64,000 nucleotides of DNA, taken from positions 1 to 64,000 of the forward strand of contig CAZFOB010000011.1 of NCBI GenBank assembly GCA_964520325.1, read 5' to 3'. Below, piece by piece: positions 1 to 7,978 of the stretch; the first letter of the stretch is position 1; the number at the start of each line of letters is the position of its first letter. The notes beneath the pieces are model-generated. The model had not been told where the DNA came from and did not search any database. It was given only the letters and a program-made list of their open reading frames with translations. The position numbers and the translations under genes were made by a program. Origin of the DNA: CAZFOB01 sp964520325. Its GTDB lineage: Bacteria > Actinomycetota > JAICYB01.

Positions 1-390
1 GGGAGCAGGGGTCGAGGCGGCCGGCGCAGGAGCAGCGGCGACAGCCGGGACGGGGGCGGCGGCCGGAACAGGCGCAGCCGGGACGGGGGCGGGCGCAGGT
101 GCGGCCACCGGGGCGGTCGTCCGTGCAGGTACCACGACCGGCGTCGCGAACTTGCGGTTGCGCGCGAGCACCGCGAGGACGTAGTAGAGGGCCACGAATG
201 CAAGGAGCGCGAGGAACGCGAGCAGCGTCACGACCGCGAGCAGGAACACCCAGTTGAGGTTGGGCTTGATCTCCGCATCGGGCGCCTGCGCGAAGACGGG
301 CGAGTGGACGAGCCAGAAGATCGCAGCGGTCACCGCGACACGGACGGGGCGTTTGAGAGTCGTCACCTTCGAGCCAGGATGATGCCACAT
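1..390 (-). CDS. Membrane protein with Ala/Pro-rich tail (3' end outside window)
   Basis: An open frame reads leftward from an ATG at 388-390 and is still open at base 1, so only the first 130 residues are seen. Residues about 10-25 form a hydrophobic stretch ending in a signal-peptidase-like VFAQA. A second hydrophobic segment at about 35-65 should span the membrane. After that the protein becomes a long Ala/Pro/Val linker whose DNA has an 18-bp direct repeat (42-59 and 75-92, 33 bp apart). It lies 40 bp downstream of the PDZ-TPR lipoprotein gene on the same strand. I do not recognise a family. The missing C-terminus may carry the functional domain. Confidence 0.6.
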   Translation of the reverse strand, partial: MWHHPGSKVTTLKRPVRVAVTAAIFWLVHSPVFAQAPDAEIKPNLNWVFLLAVVTLLAFLALLAFVALYYVLAVLARNRKFATPVVVPARTTAPVAAPAPAPVPAAPVPAAAPVPAVAAAPAPAASTPAP

Positions 391-430
391 CGTCGGCCGC
401 CAACGACTGCGGACAACGAGCTTCGCGGCT

Positions 431-1546
431 CTACCCGCAGTTCTCCTTCGCTTCCTTCTTGATCTGCTCGGCTTCCTTCTTGAGCGCCGGAGCACCGGTG
501 CCCTCGAGGTAAGGGACGATGGCCGCCAACGTAGCCACGCAGTCGGCCCTGCGCTTGAGGCTCTTGAAGACCTCGGCGAGGGTCCGGTAGTACGTGAGGT
601 TCGAGTAGGGGTTGAGCTCGATCGCGGCCCGCGCCGGACCCGCGGCGTCGCCGACCTTCTTGAGCTCGATGTTCGCGCGCGCCAGAACGTGGTTGGCGCT
701 CGGGATCGACGGATCGATGGCGAGCGCCTTGGTTGCTTCAGCCTTGGCCTGCGCCGGCTTGCCGAGCGCGTTCTGCGCGTTGGCCTGCAGGGTCAAGGTG
801 AACGAGTTGCGCGGGTCGATGTCGAGCGCGTTGCTCCAGTTGGCAAGAGCCTCAGCGACGAACTCCTGCTGCCGCTTCTTGTCGGTGGTCGTCCGCTGTT
901 GGTTGAACTTGATGTTCGCGCGCGCTGCGAGCGCTTCGACGAAGTCGGGTTCGCTCTTGAGAGCGGCATCGAGGTCGGCGATGTTCTCTGTGTTCGTTCC
1001 ACCCGACGACTCGGCACCACGCAGGTACCGGAGAACGGGATCGTTCGGGTTGCCCTTGATCAACGCGTTCAGGAATGGACGCGTGGTCTTCCGCGAGATC
1101 TCCCCTTTGATCTTGACGGTCCGCTGTTTGCCGTTGCGGCCCCTGATGCCGAGCTCGGTCTGCTCGCCCCGCCGCGAATGCAGCAACGCGAGCGCGTGCT
1201 CACGGTTGGTGACACGATCGCCGTCGATCTCCGTGATCAGGTCGCCGCGCGCGAGCCCGCGATTGTCGGACGGACCTCCGGGCTGCACGAAGAGCACGAC
1301 GGCACCCCGACCATTGGGGGAGTCGACGAGCGTCTCCCACGACAGCGAGTTGGTCACGACTACCAGACCGGGCAGCGCGAGATTCTTCGGATCGACCCGC
1401 GGCGGCGGCTTCACGTCCTTCGCGTCCGCGTCGAAGATCTCCGCGATGGGGTTGTCGTCGGGACGGTTGCCTCCGCCTCCGCACGCCGCGGCCACCAGCG
1501 CCAGCGCCAGAAGCGGGACGAGCAGCTTGAAAGGATCACGTTTCAT
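431..1546 (-). CDS. Lipoprotein with PDZ domain and TPR repeats
   Basis: This is a 371-residue exported lipoprotein. The N-terminus has Lys/Arg, a hydrophobic core and a lipobox with Cys22 (VAAAC), followed by a Gly-rich spacer. Residues about 60-150 look like a PDZ domain (VVLFVQPGGPSDNRGLARGD, then ITEIDGDRV). Residues about 175-371 are helical TPR-like repeats such as ALDIDPRNSFTLTLQANAQN. PDZ and TPR domains both bind other proteins, so a scaffold or adaptor role on the outer membrane face is inferred; no catalytic residues are seen. The ATG at 1544-1546 was chosen because it gives the lipoprotein signal. In-frame sequence upstream of it crosses the tRNA gene and is not coding. Confidence 0.8.
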   Translation of the reverse strand: MKRDPFKLLVPLLALALVAAACGGGGNRPDDNPIAEIFDADAKDVKPPPRVDPKNLALPGLVVVTNSLSWETLVDSPNGRGAVVLFVQPGGPSDNRGLARGDLITEIDGDRVTNREHALALLHSRRGEQTELGIRGRNGKQRTVKIKGEISRKTTRPFLNALIKGNPNDPVLRYLRGAESSGGTNTENIADLDAALKSEPDFVEALAARANIKFNQQRTTTDKKRQQEFVAEALANWSNALDIDPRNSFTLTLQANAQNALGKPAQAKAEATKALAIDPSIPSANHVLARANIELKKVGDAAGPARAAIELNPYSNLTYYRTLAEVFKSLKRRADCVATLAAIVPYLEGTGAPALKKEAEQIKKEAKENCG

Positions 1547-1635
1547 GTGATGTCTCCTTATGTGACTGCCTTGGCCCATGCCTGCGATAGCCATGGGGCG
1601 ATTGCCGGGCCCGATTGACGGGATGGTACCCGACG

Positions 1636-1707
1636 AGCCGGAGGCGGGATTTGAACCCGCGGCCTGTCGATTACGAATCGACTGCTCTGCCCCTGAGCTA
1701 CTCCGGC
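1636..1707 (-). tRNA. tRNA-Thr (anticodon CGT)
   Basis: On the minus strand the 7-bp acceptor stem GCCGGAG pairs with CTCCGGC. The D arm contains AGCTCAGGGGCAGAGC. The anticodon arm is GTCGA-TTCGTAA-TCGAC, giving anticodon CGT, which reads ACG. The T arm contains GGTTCAAATCC. The discriminator base is T and no CCA is encoded. The gene sits between holB and the PDZ-TPR lipoprotein gene, all on one strand. Confidence 0.95.
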
Positions 1708-1763
1708 AATGACGGTCGATTGTAAGCGCCGACCCTGAGAAGCGACTGAGACACGAGTCCGGT

Positions 1764-2864
1764 CTACAGCGCTTGCTGCAACGACAGGAAGATCGATTCC
1801 AGCGTGAGCAGCACGTTGGCGTTGCTCCGCAGCCGGCGGCGGGCGCGTTCGATGTCCGAAAGACAGGCGATGATCCGCGCCGGGGCCCCCGGCCCAAATC
1901 CCTCGACTCGACCGATCAGATCGCTGCGTTCTTCCTCGTTGAGGACATCAGCTTGGCGGTCGTGGGTGAGCACCAACAGGTCGCGCAGCACTGAGGCGAT
2001 GTCGTCGACGGCGGCTTCGAGCGCGTCCTGCTCGGCGCGGCGCTGCTCACGGCGCAGCCGTTGATCCGACGCGGTCTTGGTCTCGTTCTGCCATTGATGA
2101 AAAGCCTCCTGCTCGGCTTTGTGCTCGACGGCTACGCGGTCACGGATCTGTTTGGTTGCGCCGGCCAGCCATTCGGCCGCCTCGAGCGCGTCGCCCGGAT
2201 CGCGGAGCGGCTGCAGCACACGCGCGACGGTCTGTGCGCGCTGCTCGCTCGCGAGTGGATCCATGGCAAGCGTGGTCGCTCGCTCGAGCCCGCCGCCCAG
2301 TCGCGCGAACGAGCGCGCCCGGTCGGCGCTCACACCCTGACGTTGCAGGAGCGTCGCGACCTCCGCCGGTGGTGGCTCACGGAAGCTCACTTCACGGCAG
2401 CGAGAACGAACCGTGTCGAGCAGCGCTTCAACGGACGGCGCCAGCAGGACGATCGTCGTCGACGACGGAGGTTCTTCGAGGGTCTTGAGGAATGCGTTCT
2501 GCGCCGTCGGATTCATGCGATCGGCACCTTCGACGATGATCACCCGGCGGGCTCCGGCCACCGGAGTGCGCGACGCGGCCCGTACCGCCTCGCGCACCTG
2601 ATCGACGACCAGCTGCATCCCGGCCGGTTCGATGATCTCGACATCGGGATGCGCGCGATGGAGCACGCGAACGCACGTCTCACACGTCCCGCATCCGCCC
2701 TGTCCACACACCAGTGCCGCACCGAACGCGAGCGCGACGTCGCTCGGCAAGCGGCCGGCGGCGCCGGCGAACAGGTACGCGTGAGCGACGCGTCCCGCTG
2801 AGACGTCGCGCTGCAGAAAACCGATGGGGCCGTCGGCCGAGTCGACGGAGGACCAAACCGTCAT
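1764..2864 (-). CDS. holB: DNA polymerase III delta' subunit
   Basis: This 366-residue clamp-loader subunit belongs to the AAA+ family and helps load the sliding clamp on primed DNA. Residues about 20-200 carry the AAA+ core: the HAYLFAGAAG loop, a zinc module with Cys53, Cys58, Cys61 and Cys64, the segment EEPPSSTTIVLLA and the SRC motif (RSRCREVSF). The P-loop lacks the usual GxGKT, as expected for the non-hydrolysing delta' subunit. The C-terminal half is helical and charged. The ATG at 2862-2864 overlaps the stop of the MFS gene as ATGA, so translation is probably coupled. The topA-holB pairing is typical of actinobacteria. Confidence 0.9.
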   Translation of the reverse strand: MTVWSSVDSADGPIGFLQRDVSAGRVAHAYLFAGAAGRLPSDVALAFGAALVCGQGGCGTCETCVRVLHRAHPDVEIIEPAGMQLVVDQVREAVRAASRTPVAGARRVIIVEGADRMNPTAQNAFLKTLEEPPSSTTIVLLAPSVEALLDTVRSRCREVSFREPPPAEVATLLQRQGVSADRARSFARLGGGLERATTLAMDPLASEQRAQTVARVLQPLRDPGDALEAAEWLAGATKQIRDRVAVEHKAEQEAFHQWQNETKTASDQRLRREQRRAEQDALEAAVDDIASVLRDLLVLTHDRQADVLNEEERSDLIGRVEGFGPGAPARIIACLSDIERARRRLRSNANVLLTLESIFLSLQQAL

Positions 2865-4255
2865 GACGCAGGCGTTGTGATCCGGCCGCGGTACACGTCC
2901 CACGCGCCGTGGAGTCCGGCGGCAACGGTCACCAATCCGCCAGACGCGAACGCGAGCCTGATCCCCTGCGTTGTGTCGCCGTCGAAAAGAGCTGTGCCGT
3001 ACAGCTCGGCGAGCGCCGGGAACACGATGAGTGAGACGAAGAGCGAGATGCGGATCACCACTTGAACCGACGAGAAGATGCGTCCTCGCACTTCGTCGTC
3101 AACGAGCTCTTGCAGCAGCGCGAACAGGCTCGCGTACGCCACACCGGCGCCGGCGCCGAACAAGCCGGCGACGACAAGCGCGAACACGAGCTGAGTCGTC
3201 ACGCCGGCTCCAAGGAGCATCATCCCCGCGAAGATCACGGCTCCCGAGGCGAGCCACGCTTTGGGGAGACGGTCTCCGATGAACCCCAAGATGAGCACGC
3301 CAACACCCATCCCGGTCCCAAGAGCAGCAACGATGCCGCCGAAGCCCTTCGGTCCCCCACCGAGGACGTCGGTTGAGTAGGGAGCTCCGAGCGAGAAGAT
3401 CACGGCGCCGCCCGCCAGCGCGACCGCGATGGAACGCATCACGCGAGAGATCTCACCGCGCTCCTTCAAGTACCGCAGGCCTTCGACGAGCTCGTCCCAC
3501 AGCACACCGAGTCGAAACGGACGTGCCTGCCTGGGCACCTGCGGCACGCGCACGCGCGAGATGATCAACGCCGAAGCGATGAACGTCACGGTGTCGATCC
3601 ACAGCGCGAGATTCTCCTGATTGAGATTGAGCGACCGGAAGATCGTGACGTGGGTGCCGAGGAACTCCGCGACCCCGACGAGAGCGGTGAACGCAAGGGC
3701 GCCGAGCGGGAACACACCGTAGGTCGTGAAGAGCGCAAGCGAGTTGGTCGCGAGGAGCAGCCGCTTGGGCACGAGGTTGGGGATGAGTGCGTCTTTGGCC
3801 GGCATCCACACGAGCGTCGCGACCTCTAGGAAGAACGAGATCGCGTAGAGCGTCGGGATGTTCTGACTGAACGGAACCAGCGCGATCATGCAAGCCCGCA
3901 TGATGTCGGCGGCGACCATCGCCTTGCGGCGATCGATGCGATCGAGCAGGACGCCGGCCAGCGGCCCGACGAGGAAAGCCGGCAGCACCCGGAAGATCAT
4001 CAGCCCGGCCACCGCGAGCGTGTTGCCGGGAGACAATCGGTTCGTCATCGACAGCAGCGCGAACAGACCGATCCAGTCGCCGATGCTCGAAACCGTCATG
4101 CCGATCCACAACCGACGGAAGTTGTTCAACCGAAGCACCATGCCGTAGGCGTTTCGATGCTGTTCCTCAGCGGCCAGCAGTGACGGCACCGGAACTTCGG
4201 GCAAAGCTTGCGGACTCGGCTGGTCGGCCTTCGGCTCTCCGGATTCCGCGCTCAC
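2861..4255 (-). CDS. MFS transporter lying between topA and holB
   Basis: This 464-residue protein is a major facilitator superfamily transporter with about 12 hydrophobic segments. The segment GPLAGVLLDRIDRRKAM is a good match to the MFS loop 2-3 signature (GxLaDRxGRR), and the family is that of MDR/enterobactin-exporter-like permeases. The substrate cannot be told. The GTG at 4253-4255 was chosen: it lies 4 bp after the topA stop and starts an ordinary hydrophilic N-terminus, whereas longer readings only translate topA in another frame. Its stop overlaps the holB start. An unrelated transporter inside the topA-holB pair is unusual. Confidence 0.82.
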   Translation of the reverse strand: MSAESGEPKADQPSPQALPEVPVPSLLAAEEQHRNAYGMVLRLNNFRRLWIGMTVSSIGDWIGLFALLSMTNRLSPGNTLAVAGLMIFRVLPAFLVGPLAGVLLDRIDRRKAMVAADIMRACMIALVPFSQNIPTLYAISFFLEVATLVWMPAKDALIPNLVPKRLLLATNSLALFTTYGVFPLGALAFTALVGVAEFLGTHVTIFRSLNLNQENLALWIDTVTFIASALIISRVRVPQVPRQARPFRLGVLWDELVEGLRYLKERGEISRVMRSIAVALAGGAVIFSLGAPYSTDVLGGGPKGFGGIVAALGTGMGVGVLILGFIGDRLPKAWLASGAVIFAGMMLLGAGVTTQLVFALVVAGLFGAGAGVAYASLFALLQELVDDEVRGRIFSSVQVVIRISLFVSLIVFPALAELYGTALFDGDTTQGIRLAFASGGLVTVAAGLHGAWDVYRGRITTPAS

Positions 4256-4259
4256 GCGG

Positions 4260-6629
4260 TCAGCTTGATGAAGGGGCGGCTTCCGACGCAACCGGCGGCG
4301 GTCCGGACTCGCCTTGCAACGCGTGCCCGCACGACTGGCAGATACCGCCGCGCGCCTCGTCGGCGGCCATCGTCCCGCCACACTTCTCACACGGATCTTC
4401 GAGAGGTCGCGTCCCCATGACGTAGTCGCAGTCCGGGTAGCGCGTGCAGCCGTAGAACGTCGTCTTCCGCTTGGACCGGCGTTGCTGAAGCTTGCCCTCG
4501 CTGCACTTCGGGCATTTGCCGCCGATCGTCTCCTTCTTCACGTACTTGCACTCGGGGTAGCGCGAGCACCCGGTGAACGGACCGAACCGGCCGTGGCGAA
4601 GGAGCAGCGGCGAGCCGCAGAGCTCGCACTTCTCGCCCGGCACCTCCGTCGGCTCGGGACGCTGCGTCCCGTCGATCTGGCGCGTGCCCTTGCACTCCGG
4701 GTAGTTGGCGCACGACAGGAACTTCCCGTAGCGGCCGAGCTTGATCATCATCGGCCCCTCGCACTTCGGACAGATCTCGTCCGTCGTCTCCTTGATGAGA
4801 TCGTCGCGCGTGATCTCCTTGTCCTTCTTCTCGAGCAGACGTTCGAACGGGTCGTAGAACTGACGGAGAACCTCGGGCCAGTCCTTGTTCCCTTCGGCGA
4901 TCTCGTCGAGCTCCTCTTCCATCGTCGCGGTGAACTTCACGTCGACGATCTCGGGGAAATGCTCGACGAGCAGGTCGGTGACGACCAGTGCGGTGTCGGT
5001 CGGGAAGATGCGGCGCTGATCGATCGTGATGTACTCGCGGTCGACCAGGGTGGAGAGCGTCGCTGCATAGGTGGACGGACGTCCGATCCCGTTCTCCTCG
5101 AGCGCTTTGACCAGACTCGCCTCGGTGAAGCGCGGTGGAGGCTGTGTGAAGTGCTGAGAAGGAAGGACGTCGACGAGCGTGAGCGTCTGGCCTTCCGTGA
5201 GCTCGGGCAGCCTGCCCTCGACTTCCTCCGGTTCGTCGTCGCGTCCCTCGCGGTAGACGACGAGGAAGCCGTCGAAGATCATCACGCGTCCGGTTGCACG
5301 CAACACATGATCGGCAGCGGCGATGTCGACCGACGTCGCGTCGAAGAGCGCCTCGTTCATCTGACAGGCGACCGTCCGCTCCCAGATAAGACGGTAGAGC
5401 TTGAGCTGATCGGCTTCGAGAGAGCGTGCGATGTCGTCGGGGATGCGCGCGGAGTGCGTCGGACGGATCGCTTCGTGCGCTTCCTGCGCGCCCTTCTTGG
5501 ACTTGAACGTGGGTGGCTTGGCGGGGAGGTACTGGTCGCCGTACTTCGCGGTGATGAGCTCTCGCACCTCCTGCACGGCGCTGACCGCCAGATGCACGGA
5601 GTCGGTACGCATGTACGTGATCAGTCCCACCTGGCCCTCGGCGCCGACCTCGACACCTTCGTAGAGCTGTTGCGCGACCACCATGGTCTTGCGCGCCGAG
5701 AAACCGAGCTTGCGCGCAGCTTCCTGCTGCAGCGTCGAGGTGATGAACGGACGCGGCGGGTTCTGCTTCTGCTCGCGCTTGCGCACCTCCGAGACGGTGT
5801 AGGTGCCGGCGGCCCGGATCGCCTCGACGTGGCTCATCGCCTCGGCCTCTGTGTTCACCTCTACCCTGGTGCCACCCACGCTGTGGAAGGAGGACGAGAA
5901 CCGTTCGGTGGGGTCGGTCTGCGTGTCGAACGGAACCTCGATCGTCCAAAACTCGACGGGGATGAACGCCTGGATATCGCGTTCGCGGTCGACGATCAGA
6001 CGAAGAGCAACCGACTGCACCCGTCCTGCGGAAAGTCCGCGACGGACCTTCTTCCAGAGCAGCGGCGAGAGCTTGTAGCCGACGAGCCGATCGAGGACGC
6101 GCCGCGCCTGGTATGCGTCGACGAGCGGTTTGTTGATCGCACGCGGATGGTCGAACGCCTCCTGCAACGCCTCCGGCGTGATCTCGGCGAAGACAACACG
6201 CCGGACCCGTTCGTCCACGGAACCATTCGCCAGACCGACCGCATAAGCGACGTGCCACGCGATGGCCTCGCCTTCGCGGTCGAGGTCGGTGGCGAGCCAG
6301 ATGGTGTCCTTCTTCTTGGCTGCCGACTTGAGCTCTGAGACGACCTTCTTCGAACCGGGGAGGACCTCGTAGGTCGGCGTGAAGGCCGCCTCGGTGTCGA
6401 CACCGAGCTTGGAGCCGGGAAGGTCGCGGACGTGTCCGTACGACGCCTTGACCGTCACTCCGCCCCCGAGGATCGGGTTCAGATACCTGGTGAGGGTCTT
6501 GGCTTTGGTCGGCGACTCGACGATCACGAGGTGGCCGCCTACGGCACCTGTTGAGGCGGACGCGCGCTTAGCCGGAGCCTTCTTCTTCGCGGGCTTCCGC
6601 TTCGTAGCTTTCTTGGTGCCTTTGGTCAC
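4260..6629 (-). CDS. topA: DNA topoisomerase I
   Basis: This 789-residue type IA topoisomerase relaxes negative supercoils. A basic Lys/Ala-rich tail (residues about 1-35) precedes the Toprim domain (HLVIVESPTKAKTL, later DLDREGEAIAWH). The catalytic tyrosine lies in LITYMRTDS. The C-terminus has four zinc-finger repeats starting at CPKCEGPMM, CELCGSPLL, CPKCSEGKL and CEKCGGTMA. Finger number and length fit actinobacterial enzymes of about 800-950 residues. A GTG at 6627-6629 is chosen as start because an AGGAG lies upstream and the Lys-rich tail begins there. The long frames on the opposite strand are shadows. Confidence 0.93.
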   Translation of the reverse strand: MTKGTKKATKRKPAKKKAPAKRASASTGAVGGHLVIVESPTKAKTLTRYLNPILGGGVTVKASYGHVRDLPGSKLGVDTEAAFTPTYEVLPGSKKVVSELKSAAKKKDTIWLATDLDREGEAIAWHVAYAVGLANGSVDERVRRVVFAEITPEALQEAFDHPRAINKPLVDAYQARRVLDRLVGYKLSPLLWKKVRRGLSAGRVQSVALRLIVDRERDIQAFIPVEFWTIEVPFDTQTDPTERFSSSFHSVGGTRVEVNTEAEAMSHVEAIRAAGTYTVSEVRKREQKQNPPRPFITSTLQQEAARKLGFSARKTMVVAQQLYEGVEVGAEGQVGLITYMRTDSVHLAVSAVQEVRELITAKYGDQYLPAKPPTFKSKKGAQEAHEAIRPTHSARIPDDIARSLEADQLKLYRLIWERTVACQMNEALFDATSVDIAAADHVLRATGRVMIFDGFLVVYREGRDDEPEEVEGRLPELTEGQTLTLVDVLPSQHFTQPPPRFTEASLVKALEENGIGRPSTYAATLSTLVDREYITIDQRRIFPTDTALVVTDLLVEHFPEIVDVKFTATMEEELDEIAEGNKDWPEVLRQFYDPFERLLEKKDKEITRDDLIKETTDEICPKCEGPMMIKLGRYGKFLSCANYPECKGTRQIDGTQRPEPTEVPGEKCELCGSPLLLRHGRFGPFTGCSRYPECKYVKKETIGGKCPKCSEGKLQQRRSKRKTTFYGCTRYPDCDYVMGTRPLEDPCEKCGGTMAADEARGGICQSCGHALQGESGPPPVASEAAPSSS

Positions 6630-6729
6630 AGCAGGTCTCGTCTTTCTCCTGAGGCGTCCTTCGGTCAAACCGTGGACTCGCGGGCCAGGGACTCGTCGGG
6701 CAGGATACGCCGGGCCTGCGACCAGCGGG

Positions 6730-7356
6730 TCAAACCGTCTCCGAGGAGCGAGCCGCCCTCCAACGTCGGATGAGCCACACCGCCCCGGCGACCACAGCCA
6801 AGGCCACCAAGCCCAAGACAACGGCCGAAGAGCGCCCGACCAGGCGCGATACATCCTCCCAGCGAGCTTCAAGCTGGTAACCCGCACCGACCAGGAGCAG
6901 ATTCCACACGAGGCTGCCGACCGCCGTCAGCAGGCTGAATCGGAGGATCGGCATCCGCAGCATCCCGGCTGGGATCGAGACGACGCTGCGGGCCAGCGGC
7001 ACGACGCGTGCGACCAGCACCACCCTGTCGCCCCACCGGTCGAACCAGACCTCCGACCGGTCGAGGTCCCTGGCGCCGACCCGCAGGATCCGTCCGAAGC
7101 GAAGGACCGCCGGACGTCCGCCGAACCGACCGACGGCGTAGAGGATGAGGGCTCCGACGAGCGATCCGAGGGTGGCCGCGGCGACGGTGGGCGCGAAGTC
7201 CAGGCCGCCGCGCGCGACCTCGTAACCCGCCAGCGGCAGGACGATCTCGGACGGGATCGGCGGGAAAACGTTCTCCAGGACCATCGCGGCGAAGATCCCC
7301 GGGTAGCCGGCGACGATGACCGCGTCGCGCGCGAATCCTGTGAGGCCGTCCAGCAC
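6730..7356 (-). CDS. DedA family membrane protein
   Basis: This 208-residue integral membrane protein carries the DedA/SNARE-associated domain. Visible hallmarks are ENVFPPIPSEIVLPLAG near the N-terminus and the conserved RVVPLARSVVSIPAGMLRM segment, followed by two further hydrophobic helices. DedA proteins are undecaprenyl-phosphate or phospholipid translocases that help keep the envelope intact; that role is taken from the family. It starts with GTG at 7354-7356, which shares one base with the TAG of the HD-domain gene upstream, so the two genes form a coupled pair. Confidence 0.9.
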   Translation of the reverse strand: MLDGLTGFARDAVIVAGYPGIFAAMVLENVFPPIPSEIVLPLAGYEVARGGLDFAPTVAAATLGSLVGALILYAVGRFGGRPAVLRFGRILRVGARDLDRSEVWFDRWGDRVVLVARVVPLARSVVSIPAGMLRMPILRFSLLTAVGSLVWNLLLVGAGYQLEARWEDVSRLVGRSSAVVLGLVALAVVAGAVWLIRRWRAARSSETV

Positions 7357-7922
7357 TATGCGGGTGCTATCGGCGGGGCCAGGCCGATCTCCGCAGCGAC
7401 GAGCTGCAGGCCCTCGATCCCGAGCGAGATGAACTCATCGAGCGTCAGGCCGATCCCTTCTTGGACGTTTTGGATGTCCTCACGAGCCACTCCGGGGGCG
7501 AAAGCCTTGTCCTTGAGCTTCTTACGAACCGAACCGACCTTCATCCCGTTGGCCTTCTCAGGACGCACGAGCGCGTATGCCACGAGGAATCCGGACAGTG
7601 CGTCGGCGAAAACGATGGCCTTGGACATCAGATCCGTTCGAAATTCGGGATGCGCGTGGGCCAAAGCGGCGTTGCCGACCCGATCGTCGATGCCGGCCTC
7701 GCGAAGCCACTGCGCCGACAGATGGCCGTGCTTCGCCAGGTCATCGTGGGTTTGGTCCTGGTCGAGATCGTGGAACAAGCCGGCCAGCGCCCACAGATCC
7801 TCGTCCTCGGCGAAATGCCGGCCGAGTCGCCGCATGATGCCTTCGACGGAGATAAGGTGACGAACTGTCGTGTCCTTCTCCGTCTTCTCCCTCACGAGTG
7901 CGTGCGCCGCTTCGCGGTCCAT
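7356..7922 (-). CDS. HD-domain hydrolase
   Basis: This 188-residue protein has an HD phosphohydrolase fold: His22 (VRHLISVE), the paired His51-Asp52 (GLFHDLDQD) and later His residues in KHGHLSAQW and AHAHPEF. The family binds metal and cleaves phosphate esters or nucleotides; the substrate is unknown. The ATG at 7920-7922 is preferred over upstream readings, which run into the divergent amidase promoter region. The gene is joined to the DedA gene by a one-base stop/start overlap, and the secreted amidase is divergent with only 56 bp between the starts. Confidence 0.8.
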   Translation of the reverse strand: MDREAAHALVREKTEKDTTVRHLISVEGIMRRLGRHFAEDEDLWALAGLFHDLDQDQTHDDLAKHGHLSAQWLREAGIDDRVGNAALAHAHPEFRTDLMSKAIVFADALSGFLVAYALVRPEKANGMKVGSVRKKLKDKAFAPGVAREDIQNVQEGIGLTLDEFISLGIEGLQLVAAEIGLAPPIAPA

Positions 7923-7978
7923 GCCCCCAGAGTAAAGACCCTTGACCCCTTGATGTCTTCTCCGCAGGGTAGATAGTC

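Noticed and set aside
4314..6338. Long open frame of 674 codons opposite topA
   Set aside because: It is a shadow of the topA codons in high-GC DNA: Arg/Leu-rich with no domain or ribosome site.
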